From Phytohalomonas tamaricis (lineage in GTDB: Bacteria; Pseudomonadota; Gammaproteobacteria; Pseudomonadales; Halomonadaceae): DNA of 64,000 bases. Both the position numbers and the translations under genes were made by a program. A model generated the notes under the pieces. It made no database searches and had not been told where the DNA came from. It worked only from the letters and a program-made list of their open reading frames with translations. The stretch lies in NCBI RefSeq assembly GCF_003012345.1, contig NZ_PVRV01000024.1:124001-188000 (forward strand), given 5' to 3'. Shown here one piece after another: positions 31,125 through 39,693 of the stretch. Positions within the stretch are counted from its first letter, which is position 1; the number at the start of each line of letters is the position of its first letter.

Positions 31125-32114
31125 ATGGCCTTTGATGTCCGCCACCGCGCGCTTTATCACGCGTTCATAGAGCAAGGCTTCGACACTTGGCTTGCTCATT
31201 TGCCACAGCAACTTGCCAAGGGATTGGACCGCAAACGGCATGGCGATTTAGCGATGTGGGAGAAGGCCGTAGCCAAACTACCAACATTGCCTAAAGAACG
31301 TCACATCCAGCTTGATACAGATACTGTCACTGTCAATGTTGCCCTATCGTCCAGCGCCCGGGAACAGAGCGAAAACCTGCTGCGAGCGCTGATACCCTGG
31401 CGTAAAGGGCCCTATCAATTGGGTAATATTGTCATTGACACCGAGTGGCGTTCGGACTGGAAATGGCAGCGCATCGCGCCGCACCTTAGTGACTTAAACG
31501 GCCGGCGCGTGCTTGATGTGGGCGGTGGCAATGGTTATCACGGCTGGCGGATGGCAGGCGCTGGCGCTCATTTCGTGCTGGTGATTGATCCCTCGCCGCG
31601 CTTTTACTGCCAGTTTCATGCGGTGCGCCATTTTATCGGCGACACAGACGGCAACCGTGTCCATTTTCTACCGGTCGGTATTGAGGATGTCCCGGAAAAG
31701 CTCGAAGCGTTTGATACGGTATTCTCGATGGGCGTGCTCTATCATCGCCGCTCGCCCTTGGATCATCTTCTTCAGCTACGCGACACGCTGCGCCCGGGAG
31801 GTGAGTTGGTACTTGAAACGTTGGTCGTTCAGGGCGATGAACATACCGTGCTGGTGCCCGGAGAACGCTACGCTCAAATGCCCAACGTCTACTTTTTGCC
31901 CTCAGCCAAGGCACTGGCGCACTGGCTGACAAGAACAGGCTTTCGAGATGTGCGCATCGTCGATGAAGCGGACACCTCGCTTACAGAGCAACGCAGCACT
32001 GAATGGATGGCCTTTCATTCGCTACGTGACTTTCTCGATCCGCATGATCACAGCCGCACGGTCGAAGGCCATCCCGCACCACGCCGGGCCGTGATTATCG
32101 CTACGCGTGCTTGA
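31125..32114 (+). CDS. cmoB: tRNA U34 carboxymethyltransferase CmoB
   Basis: Transfers the carboxymethyl group from carboxy-SAM to 5-hydroxyuridine at tRNA position 34. The 329-residue protein (family length) has an N-terminal helical extension and a Rossmann core with DVGGGNGYHGWRM near 126-138. VFSMGVLYHRRSPLDHL, near 204-220, is a characteristic CmoB segment. AAAGGA precedes the ATG. The gene ends 12 bases from the convergent norR stop, with no hairpin between. Confidence 0.96.
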   Translation: MAFDVRHRALYHAFIEQGFDTWLAHLPQQLAKGLDRKRHGDLAMWEKAVAKLPTLPKERHIQLDTDTVTVNVALSSSAREQSENLLRALIPWRKGPYQLGNIVIDTEWRSDWKWQRIAPHLSDLNGRRVLDVGGGNGYHGWRMAGAGAHFVLVIDPSPRFYCQFHAVRHFIGDTDGNRVHFLPVGIEDVPEKLEAFDTVFSMGVLYHRRSPLDHLLQLRDTLRPGGELVLETLVVQGDEHTVLVPGERYAQMPNVYFLPSAKALAHWLTRTGFRDVRIVDEADTSLTEQRSTEWMAFHSLRDFLDPHDHSRTVEGHPAPRRAVIIATRA

Positions 32115-32126
32115 TGGCTCATTACC

Positions 32127-33665
32127 TCACTTGAGTCCAAGGCGTGTCGCCAGACGATGCAGATTGGCCGGATCAAGATCGAGCTGGCGGGCGGCCTCGG
32201 CCCATTTGCCACTGCTCGCCTCAAGCGCTGCGCTGATATAGTGACGTTGAAATGCATCGACTTCATCACGCAACGATAGCTTGCGCGGCACATCCATCAG
32301 TGGCGATGGTGGCATGTCAGGCGCCATCTCGCTTGCGGCCTGTTCCGGCAAATCGAGATGCTGGGCATGGATAACGGTCATGTCACCGCTCGTCGCGCGC
32401 GCTTTTAAAGCCGAGCGCCCCAGCACATGTTCAAGCTCACGCACATTGCCCGGCCAAGCATAACGTCGTAACACGGCTTCTGCTTCATGGCTCAAACGCA
32501 ATCCACGAAGTCCCAGGCGGACACGGTTTTCTTCGAGAAATGTACCCGCCAACAACAACACATCATTGTCACGCTCACGCAGCGGCGGGACGCGCAGGGG
32601 ATATGCGCTTAAACGATGATAGAGATCGGCGCGAAAACGGCCTTCCGCAACTTCATGTTCAAGGTCGCGATTGGTTGCGGCAACGACGCGGACATCGACT
32701 TGGCGCACCCGCTCACTGCCCAGCGGCTGAATCTCACCTTCCTGCAGGACTCGCAACAGTTTAGGCTGCAACGCAGCTGGCATTTCACCGATTTCATCAA
32801 GAAACAGCGTACCGCCATCCGCCATGGCGAAGTGCCCGCGACGATCGCGCATCGCTCCCGAGAAAGCACCCTTGACGTGGCCGAACAGCTCACTTTCGAT
32901 CAACGTTTCAGACAATGCCGCACAATTCACCTTGACCAGCGGCCCACTCCGCCGACGCGACCGGTCATGCAACTGACGAGCGACACGCTCCTTGCCGACA
33001 CCTGTCTCACCTGTCACCAGTACATTAAGATCAGTAGACGTAACGAGGGCAATCTCTTCATTCAGTCGCCTCATCGCCTGACTTTGCCCCGTCAGGGCCT
33101 GGGTTCGCTCCAGCACGGGCCGGGTATCAAGCGCTTCGTTCAAACGGGCCTGTGTCGACGAGAGCTGCTCAGCCAGGCGCAGGCAGGTGCCGAGCAAACG
33201 AGCCATCGCCAACAATTCTTGTTGATCAATACTGTCAAACTGACCGGGGGTTAACGCATCGAGGGTCAGCATACCGATCAAGTGATCGTTATCACGCAGT
33301 GCCACGCCGATGCAGTCATGCACAAGCTGTTCTCCCGCCTCCTCTGCCTCACTGGTAACCTCACCCAGCAAACCATCGAAGGGGTCGGGCATCGGATCAT
33401 GCGGTGAAAAGCGGCACACTTGAGGATGTTCGGCGATAACCGCCAGACGCGGATGCTGGTCGAGCGCAAAATGGCGCCCCAGCACGTCAACCGGTAAGCC
33501 GTGTATCGCCACAGGCGATAGCTCGTTACCTTCAGCGACCAGCAACGTTGCAGCGTCACAGGGGTAACGCTCAAGCATGGCAGACAGTAGTGGCTGCCAA
33601 GGCACCGGGTCCTGCGCACGCATGGCGCTAATCAGCCGCTGCAGCTCAGCATAGACATTGGTCAT
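32127..33665 (-). CDS. norR: NorR-type nitric-oxide-sensing sigma-54 activator
   Basis: Bacterial enhancer-binding protein of 512 residues. It has an N-terminal GAF domain (1-165), an AAA+ domain with Walker A GETGVGKE at 219-226 and Walker B LFLDE at 287-291, and a Fis-type HTH at the end. The GAF domain keeps residues matching the E. coli NorR non-heme iron/NO site: R73, D94, D97, H116, C118 and D136 (Tyr98 is Phe here). The sigma-54 loop is GAFSGA at 266-271, not GAFTGA. No NO reductase or flavohaemoglobin gene is adjacent. FhpR of Pseudomonas is the nearest functional analogue. Confidence 0.85.
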   Translation of the reverse strand: MTNVYAELQRLISAMRAQDPVPWQPLLSAMLERYPCDAATLLVAEGNELSPVAIHGLPVDVLGRHFALDQHPRLAVIAEHPQVCRFSPHDPMPDPFDGLLGEVTSEAEEAGEQLVHDCIGVALRDNDHLIGMLTLDALTPGQFDSIDQQELLAMARLLGTCLRLAEQLSSTQARLNEALDTRPVLERTQALTGQSQAMRRLNEEIALVTSTDLNVLVTGETGVGKERVARQLHDRSRRRSGPLVKVNCAALSETLIESELFGHVKGAFSGAMRDRRGHFAMADGGTLFLDEIGEMPAALQPKLLRVLQEGEIQPLGSERVRQVDVRVVAATNRDLEHEVAEGRFRADLYHRLSAYPLRVPPLRERDNDVLLLAGTFLEENRVRLGLRGLRLSHEAEAVLRRYAWPGNVRELEHVLGRSALKARATSGDMTVIHAQHLDLPEQAASEMAPDMPPSPLMDVPRKLSLRDEVDAFQRHYISAALEASSGKWAEAARQLDLDPANLHRLATRLGLK

Positions 33666-33689
33666 CAGATGCCCCCGTCGACTAACGAG

Positions 33690-33715
33690 AAAGCCCGGTA
33701 GGATACCGGGCTTTT
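33690..33715 (-). terminator. Terminator of cysN (possibly bidirectional)
   Basis: AAAGCCCGGTA (33690-33700) pairs with TACCGGGCTTT (33704-33714) around GGA. It lies 25 bases past the cysN stop on the minus strand and ahead of norR. Confidence 0.75.
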
Positions 33716-33739
33716 GCTGACTACAAAACTGTCACACGA

Positions 33740-35167
33740 TTAGTGCTTGTTGAATAAATCACGCACATCGCATGCTTGCCAATGCGGGAAGTACTTGCGC
33801 ACCAAGCCATTAAGCTCGATTTCAAAAGCTTCCCAATCCACTGTAGCCGCGCCTCCATTGCTTTCTAATGCGCTACGCACCATGCCCGCGCCGACGGTAA
33901 TATTGGTCAGGCGGTCAATGATGATAAAACTGCCGGTGCCGGGGCTACGCTTGTAGGTGTCAACCGCCATGGACTGCGTCAGCTCGACAGCACAGCGACC
34001 GATATCGTTTAACCCCAGCTGCTCGGCCGCGTAGTGTTCCAGCGTATTAACATCGATACCGTACTCGATGTTGGATATCTGACCGGTCAGATCGCGTGTA
34101 GCGAGCTTGAAGTCATATTGACGTCCTGGCACGAGCGGCTTTTCGGTCATCCACACCACATCGGCCACCAGCGCATGGGACATCGGTAATTCGTCGTCCG
34201 CCGCGACCAGCCAGTCTCCACGTGAGATATCGATCTCGTCTTTCAGCGTGACGGTAATCGCCTGGCCGGGGTAAGCCGCCTCCAGATCGCCGTCCCAGGT
34301 CACGAGTCGTTCAACCGTGGATGTTTTACCCGACGGCAACACCTTGATCTGCTGGCCGGGTTTCAGCACACCGGCCTGCAGCGTGCCGGCATAGCCGCGA
34401 AAATCGAGATTGGGACGATTGACGTACTGCACCGGAAAACGCAGATCGGTCAGGTTCTTGTCGCGTTCGATCTCGACGGTTTCAAGCAGATCAAGCAGCG
34501 GCTGGCCCTGGTACCACGGCGTGTGGTCACTCTTGTTAACGACGTTGTCGCCATCAAGCGCTGACATCGGCACGAAGTGAATATCATCGGCATCGAGCTT
34601 TTCGGCAAACTCAAGATACTCACGCTTGATTTCTTCGTAACGCTGCTCGGAGAAGTCGACCAGATCCATCTTGTTAACGGCAATCACCAAATGGCGAATG
34701 CCAAGCAGATCACAGATAAAACTGTGACGACGCGTCTGTACCTGCACACCGTAACGGGCATCAATCAGAATGACCGCAAGGCTCGCCGTGGACGCGCCAG
34801 TGGCCATGTTGCGGGTGTACTGCTCGTGCCCGGGCGTATCGGCAATGATGAATTTGCGCTTGTCTGTCGAGAAGAAGCGATAGGCCACATCAATGGTGAT
34901 GCCCTGCTCGCGTTCGGACTGCAACCCATCCACGAGAAGCGCCAGATCGACCTTGTCACCGGTGGTGCCACGCGTCTTGCTATCCCGAGTGATCGCCGCC
35001 AGCTGATCTTCGAAGATCATCTTGGAATCATGCAGCAAACGGCCAATCAGTGTTGACTTACCATCATCAACGCTGCCGCAGGTAATGAAACGTAGAAGAT
35101 CCTTGGCCTCGTGCTCCTTGAGGTAGGCCTGGATATCTTCTTCGATTAATGAAGATGAATGACTCAT
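33740..35167 (-). CDS. cysN: Sulfate adenylyltransferase subunit 1 (GTPase)
   Basis: GTPase subunit of ATP sulfurylase, driving APS formation from sulfate and ATP. The 475-residue protein, counted from the ATG at 35167, shows G1 GSVDDGKS at 31-38, [11 protein letters not shown] and NKMD. EF-Tu-like beta-barrel domains follow. It is not fused to CysC, and no cysC, cysH or cysG is nearby. The frame stays open 51 codons upstream, but AGGTTCC and family alignment favour the [10 protein letters not shown] start. It lies downstream of cysD. Confidence 0.96.
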   Translation of the reverse strand: MSHSSSLIEEDIQAYLKEHEAKDLLRFITCGSVDDGKSTLIGRLLHDSKMIFEDQLAAITRDSKTRGTTGDKVDLALLVDGLQSEREQGITIDVAYRFFSTDKRKFIIADTPGHEQYTRNMATGASTASLAVILIDARYGVQVQTRRHSFICDLLGIRHLVIAVNKMDLVDFSEQRYEEIKREYLEFAEKLDADDIHFVPMSALDGDNVVNKSDHTPWYQGQPLLDLLETVEIERDKNLTDLRFPVQYVNRPNLDFRGYAGTLQAGVLKPGQQIKVLPSGKTSTVERLVTWDGDLEAAYPGQAITVTLKDEIDISRGDWLVAADDELPMSHALVADVVWMTEKPLVPGRQYDFKLATRDLTGQISNIEYGIDVNTLEHYAAEQLGLNDIGRCAVELTQSMAVDTYKRSPGTGSFIIIDRLTNITVGAGMVRSALESNGGAATVDWEAFEIELNGLVRKYFPHWQACDVRDLFNKH

Positions 35168-35258
35168 GTCACGGAACCTTTGCAAACCTGTTAACGAGAA
35201 AGAGGAACGTATTCCCGGGCGTTTGATGTTCAACACGCCCGATGATGACCGCGCCGGT

Positions 35259-36170
35259 CTAGAAATAGCCTTCTCGTTTCTTGCGCTCCATTGAGCCCGA
35301 CTGGTCGTGGTCAATGGCACGCCCGGAGCGTTCTGAAGTACGCGTCAGCAACATTTCCTGAATGATCTCGGGCAGCGTATCGGCTTTTGATTCCACCGCG
35401 CCGGTCAAGGGATAACATCCGAGTGTCCGGAAGCGTACCCACTTCTGCTCGGGCACTTCACCGTCTTCAAGCGGAAGACGATCATCATCCACCATGATCT
35501 GCATCCCGTCACGCTCGACTACCGGACGCTGTGCAGCATAGTAAAGCGGCACGATGGGGATCGATTCGAGATAGATGTACTGCCAGATATCGAGTTCGGT
35601 CCAGTTCGACAGCGGAAAGACACGAATCGATTCGCCCTGGTTGACCTTGCTGTTGTAGAGACTCCACAGCTCAGGGCGCTGGTTCTTAGGGTCCCAGCGG
35701 TGATGACGATCACGGAAGGAGTAGACACGCTCCTTGGCACGACTCGCCTCCTCATCGCGCCGCGCACCGCCGAAGGCCGCATCAAACTTGTGCTTCGACA
35801 ATGCCTGCTTGAGGGCCTGCGTCTTCATGATATCGGTATATTTGGAACTGCCGTGATCGAACGGATTGATCCCCGCCTCACGCCCTTCCTCGTTGATATG
35901 CTCGATCAGTTCCATGCCTGCCTCGGCGGCCATGCGATCACGGAACTCGATCATTTCATGGAATTTCCATGTAGTATTGACGTGCATCAGCGGAAACGGC
36001 GGTGTGCCGGGATAGAACGCCTTGCGCGCCAAGTGCAACATGACCGAGGAGTCCTTGCCGATCGAATACAGCATGACCGGATTGCGGAACTCTGCCGCCA
36101 CTTCGCGGATAATATGGATCGACTCGGCTTCGAGCTGCTTCAAATGAGTCTGTCGCTCAGGGGAAAGCAT
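35259..36170 (-). CDS. cysD: Sulfate adenylyltransferase subunit 2
   Basis: Catalytic adenylyltransferase subunit of ATP sulfurylase (PP-loop family). The 303-residue form starts [10 protein letters not shown] at 36170, with GAGAGG about 11 bases upstream, and fits the usual 302-305 residues; an upstream in-frame codon at 36218 is less likely. It shows the [18 protein letters not shown]-loop near 36-52, the GGARRDEE segment and the C-terminal REGYF. It is the first gene of cysDN with a 91-bp gap before cysN. Confidence 0.96.
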   Translation of the reverse strand: MLSPERQTHLKQLEAESIHIIREVAAEFRNPVMLYSIGKDSSVMLHLARKAFYPGTPPFPLMHVNTTWKFHEMIEFRDRMAAEAGMELIEHINEEGREAGINPFDHGSSKYTDIMKTQALKQALSKHKFDAAFGGARRDEEASRAKERVYSFRDRHHRWDPKNQRPELWSLYNSKVNQGESIRVFPLSNWTELDIWQYIYLESIPIVPLYYAAQRPVVERDGMQIMVDDDRLPLEDGEVPEQKWVRFRTLGCYPLTGAVESKADTLPEIIQEMLLTRTSERSGRAIDHDQSGSMERKKREGYF

Positions 36171-36335
36171 TGCGATCGGCAACCTCTCATAACGATAGGA
36201 CACACCGCTACCGGGCAATGTGTCCTTAATTTGGATCGGTAAAGTCGTCGTTTGAATACCACGCTATGACTAATACGGTAGCGATGGGCACTCATAACGT
36301 CAAAGAATTAACTTATATTCCTTTAGGCCACATGG

Positions 36336-37058
36336 TTATATGTCGACACGTTCAACCCATGTAGTTAGTCGCACTCCGTGAAGCTCAATTACGCGAAATC
36401 CGGGGCGTGACGCCTCATCAAGCGCAAAATCATCACTCTTGGGCAAAAACTGATCTGCAGTCGCCGGTGCGGCATATACCTGAACGTCGCCTTCACATGA
36501 GGAAAAAGCATGATGTACATGACCAAAGAGAACAGCCTTAACCTGCGCATACGGCACAAGTGTCTGCCAAAAAGCTTCTCGATCATTTAAGCCGATACTA
36601 TCCATCCACGCCGAGCCTACTGAAACCGGAGGATGGTGCAACGCAATCAGTGCCGGACGGGCATCTTCCTCAAGCAAAGCAGCCAGACGTTGCAGCTGGT
36701 CCTGCCCCAACTCCCCACCCGCCTGGCCACATAAACGCGAATCAAGCAGCAGCAATTGCCAGTTGCCCAGATCGACTACTTCATTGATATCACGTATTTC
36801 ACGCATAAAATCCGGCGCATCGTGATTGCCAGGAATCCAGTACCAAGGACAGCCAAGCTGAGAAAAAAGCCTGCTAGCAGACTGATAGGACGCTGGCGAT
36901 TCATCATCGCTCACATCGCCGGTCACTATGACCACGTCTGGACTTAACTGTTCGACGCGTGCCAACACCGCTTCGAGCTGGGCACGCGCTGGCCCAACAC
37001 GATAAAGCGCGTCGGGGTCCGCCTTCAGGTGACAGTCAGTAATCTGGATCAGGCGCAT
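36336..37058 (-). CDS. cpdA: 3',5'-cyclic-AMP phosphodiesterase CpdA
   Basis: Class III metallophosphoesterase that hydrolyses cAMP. The 240-residue protein has all metal-site motifs: D8-C-H10, GDVSDD at 47-52, GNHD at 77-80, HHPP and the final GHVHH. It is last in a nudF-yqiB-cpdA unit, as in E. coli, but without parE/yqiA next to it. The nearby cNMP-binding protein at 39694 is a possible cAMP responder, which is only an inference from proximity. Confidence 0.93.
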   Translation of the reverse strand: MRLIQITDCHLKADPDALYRVGPARAQLEAVLARVEQLSPDVVIVTGDVSDDESPASYQSASRLFSQLGCPWYWIPGNHDAPDFMREIRDINEVVDLGNWQLLLLDSRLCGQAGGELGQDQLQRLAALLEEDARPALIALHHPPVSVGSAWMDSIGLNDREAFWQTLVPYAQVKAVLFGHVHHAFSSCEGDVQVYAAPATADQFLPKSDDFALDEASRPGFRVIELHGVRLTTWVERVDI

Positions 37059-37094
37059 TCAGGTTCCACATATTGATATGGGGACTATAAGAGA

Positions 37095-37529
37095 TCAGGC
37101 ATCGACGGTATAGCCATGAGCCAACGTATGGTCGAGCCATTCTCCCAGGAAGCGGTTCAACTGCAGTTTCTCGTCGGGCTGATGCATGCGCGCATTGGGA
37201 TAACGGTAACGGCCCTTGAAATGACGCTCACGCTGGAAATCCGTGACTTCTGCCATACGCACATCATGATACATATGAACGAGCATGCGAGGTGTGTCGA
37301 TGATGCCATCAAGCACACCACTTTGAGAGACACGAAGTATGGTGGTATACGGCGCACGCTCAAGCACATCAAGATGCAGCGCGCCAAAACGCTGTTCACG
37401 CCCCGTCAGCGGAATCTCAAGTTTTTCTCCAGCCTTGGCATCGCCTAGCAAGCGCAACAGACGCAGGAAATTAGCGGTACTTTCCTCCTGAAGGGTCTTA
37501 AGATCAGTGACGTATGCTGTTTTCACCAC
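37095..37529 (-). CDS. yqiB: DUF1249 family protein YqiB
   Basis: A 144-residue protein of the DUF1249 family, conserved between nudF and cpdA in gammaproteobacteria and of unknown function. There is no signal peptide or membrane segment. Distinct stretches are LLRLLGDAKAGE near the N-terminus, the central MYHDVRMAEVTDFQ and the C-terminal RYPNARMHQPDEKLQLN. It starts three bases after nudF, so translation is probably coupled. I infer no activity. Confidence 0.88.
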   Translation of the reverse strand: MVKTAYVTDLKTLQEESTANFLRLLRLLGDAKAGEKLEIPLTGREQRFGALHLDVLERAPYTTILRVSQSGVLDGIIDTPRMLVHMYHDVRMAEVTDFQRERHFKGRYRYPNARMHQPDEKLQLNRFLGEWLDHTLAHGYTVDA

Positions 37530-37532
37530 AGG

Positions 37533-38162
37533 TCAGCTCCTTGCACGCAGACTCGCCCGCTCACGGGCAAGCCAATATAAACAGATTAATGCCATCGCAT
37601 TGTCAAGATGTCCCGCCTCAAGAAGTTCCCAGGCTTTTGCGAAAGGTAGCACATGCACGAGAATGTCCTCGTGCTCGGTTTCAAGGCCGTGAACCCCACC
37701 GAGATCGGCACTATCAATCAATGCACAGTACAACTGGACGCGCTCGCTGGAAGCGCCCGGGCTAGGATAATACGCTGGCATCTCGATCAGCTCAGCCACC
37801 TCGCAGCCCGCTTCTTCCTGGGCCTCCCGACGCGCTACTTCTTCAGGGGACTCGTCGGTATCGATCAATCCCGCGACCGGCTCAATCAGCCAAGGGCTTC
37901 GCTCACGCCCCACCACACCGGCACGAAACTGTTCCACCATCACCACGGCATCACATTTGGGGTCGTAAAGCAGCACACCCACGGCATCGGGACGTACATG
38001 AACCTCCCGCGCAATAGTCTCACTCCAACCACCATTGAATTGACGATGACGCAGATGCCTGCGCTCATAGTCGAAAAAGCCTTCATGAAGCTTTTCCGTC
38101 TCGACCCGTTCTACATCTTCTTTGCCAAAATGAGGCGCTGGCGTCTTGCTCGTGTTCGTCAT
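37533..38162 (-). CDS. nudF: ADP-ribose pyrophosphatase
   Basis: Nudix hydrolase splitting ADP-ribose to AMP and ribose 5-phosphate. The 209-residue protein has a complete Nudix box: G at the start of GLIDTDE, then REAQEEAGC, in the spacing GX5EX7REUXEEXGU. The upstream segment MVEQFRAGVVGRE is typical of NudF. AAGGAGAG lies just before the ATG at 38162. It is the first gene of nudF-yqiB-cpdA and is divergent from the copper-storage gene. Confidence 0.93.
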   Translation of the reverse strand: MTNTSKTPAPHFGKEDVERVETEKLHEGFFDYERRHLRHRQFNGGWSETIAREVHVRPDAVGVLLYDPKCDAVVMVEQFRAGVVGRERSPWLIEPVAGLIDTDESPEEVARREAQEEAGCEVAELIEMPAYYPSPGASSERVQLYCALIDSADLGGVHGLETEHEDILVHVLPFAKAWELLEAGHLDNAMALICLYWLARERASLRARS

Positions 38163-38580
38163 TGCCGCTCTCCTTGTCAGTATTCCTGGGCCTCGTGCCC
38201 TTCTCGAGACGCAAAAAATGATGCCCAGCGATAGGTTATGCGTATTTATAACGCACAGTACATACTCAAGATGAGCATCACCAATGCTGAAACGAAGGGG
38301 AAAACACGAGAGAAACAGGTCTGAACGGTTGAAACGAAACGGTTGCCTGCAACGCTAGATGGCGACGAAACAGGCATTTTTCAAGCCTTTTTAGCGCACA
38401 GACCTCGCATGCAGACACTAATCATCCCGTCGCTCATCGCATCTAACATAACCATTGTCCAGCACATATCTTGTCATGTTCTTGGCATTGGCTACCTTAA
38501 AGAGACCGGGAGGTTCAACACCTTACGGCAGAATCAGAGTATAGCGTTATGTCCACCAGTCTACTCAAAGGAGATCCAAC
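38163..38580. other. Non-coding interval between nudF and the copper-storage gene
   Basis: This divergent intergenic region has 418 bp. It contains the small dyad TGCGT-ATTTATA-ACGCA near 38238-38254 and a MerR-family-like dyad at 38494-38514 (separate entry). A strong AAAGGAG ribosome-binding site lies at 38567-38573. No reading frame with coding character was seen. Confidence 0.5.
38494..38514 (+). promoter_or_regulatory. Candidate MerR/CueR-type operator dyad
   Basis: The 21-base element begins ACCTT and ends GAGGT, the outer halves of CueR-type copper operators, with the same overall 21-base length as the E. coli copA site. One inner arm pair is mismatched and the matching -35/-10 hexamers are weak. 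It is 66 bases before a predicted copper-binding protein gene, which is the main reason to report it. Confidence 0.35.
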
Positions 38581-38910
38581 ATGGTTCCAGAACAGTATGC
38601 GGCCTGTATAGAAGCCTGTAATAATTGTGCAGATTTCTGTGATACGTGCACTTCTTCCTGCCTTGGTGAGTCAAATGTTGCGCACATGGCAGACTGTATC
38701 CGTCTCAACATCGACTGCAGCCAAATCTGTAGATTAGCGGCTTCTTATATGGCGCGTGATAGCCAGAATGCCAAGCAGCTTTGTGCATTGTGCGCCGATA
38801 TCTGCCAGCAGTGTGGCGATGAGTGTAGCCAGCATGAGGCAGAGCATTGCCAAAAATGCGCCGAGGCGTGTCATCGTTGTGCCGAGGCGTGCCGCCGCAT
38901 GGTAGCCTGA
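38581..38910 (+). CDS. Cytosolic copper-storage protein (Csp3-like, DUF326 four-helix bundle)
   Basis: A 109-residue helical protein with 19 cysteines, mostly in CxxC and CxxxC spacings on successive helices (for example CIEACNNCADFCDTC at 9-23 and CQKCAEACHRCAEAC near the C-terminus). This is the pattern of Csp copper-storage proteins, whose four-helix bundles fill with Cu(I) bound by inward-facing Cys. There is no Tat or Sec signal, so it matches the cytosolic Csp3 class. A strong ribosome-binding site (AAAGGAG) is present. A copper role is well supported by family; regulation by copper is inferred from the upstream dyad. Confidence 0.85.
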   Translation: MVPEQYAACIEACNNCADFCDTCTSSCLGESNVAHMADCIRLNIDCSQICRLAASYMARDSQNAKQLCALCADICQQCGDECSQHEAEHCQKCAEACHRCAEACRRMVA

Positions 38911-39047
38911 GTAGCTATTAAGCTATCGATGGCACGTCGCACCCATGCGGCGTGTCAGTATATTTAGTCCTTGGCAGATATGTCGGCGCTATCTTATCTT
39001 GATCCCCCCTTCCTTAGCTCAGCGACTAATGCATGAAAGGACGTCAC

Positions 39048-39578
39048 ATGACGCGCTGGCGCGATCCTGCCAAAGATCCGCGTCAAGAGAAGAAAACTGA
39101 CCTGATCACCGGCGAAGGCTACGCACGCATGCAGGGCATTCATGATCACCTGCGGCGCGTTCGACGTCCCGAGCTATCTCAGAAAGTTGCCGAGGCAGCG
39201 GCGCAGGGCGATCGCAGCGAGAACGCTGACTACACCTATAACAAAAAGGAGCTTAACCGCACTATTGCGCGGATCGCTTATCTTGCCAAACGCCTTGATG
39301 CCTTGACCGTGGTCGACCGTTTACCTGATGACCAGACTCGTGTGCGTTTCGGTGCCTGGGTCACGATTGAAGATGACGAAGGCGAGGAACTAACTGTACG
39401 AATCGTAGGTCCCGATGAAACGGACAACCGCAAACACTGGATCAGCATTGACGCCCCGCTCGCCCGTGCCCTCCTAGGCAAGGCACTTGACGACGATATC
39501 GTCGTCGCCGCGCCGGGTGGCGAAACGCACTACATTGTTACGAATATCGCCTATCGCGCCGCCAGCCCATCAGCCTGA
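39048..39578 (+). CDS. greB: Transcription elongation factor GreB
   Basis: Rescues backtracked RNA polymerase by inducing transcript cleavage through the secondary channel. The 176-residue protein has the N-terminal coiled coil with the acidic tip (AQGDRSENADYTYNK, the conserved D and E near the tip) and the C-terminal FKBP-like domain. The basic N-terminal extension and TRIVG-like strand pattern favour GreB over GreA. I chose ATG 39048 because AAAGGA lies seven bases upstream; an ATG at 39033 is in frame. It is a single gene, 115 bp before the cNMP/CBS protein. Confidence 0.92.
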   Translation: MTRWRDPAKDPRQEKKTDLITGEGYARMQGIHDHLRRVRRPELSQKVAEAAAQGDRSENADYTYNKKELNRTIARIAYLAKRLDALTVVDRLPDDQTRVRFGAWVTIEDDEGEELTVRIVGPDETDNRKHWISIDAPLARALLGKALDDDIVVAAPGGETHYIVTNIAYRAASPSA

Positions 39579-39693
39579 TATTCAGTCCCTGACCCATCAC
39601 CATCGTGATCTATCCCTATCGGCCAACCTTGCGTAAAAGGGTAACGGCAAGCCAGACTAGTTTATTCAACTTAGCCGCATCAAGGGGCATTAC

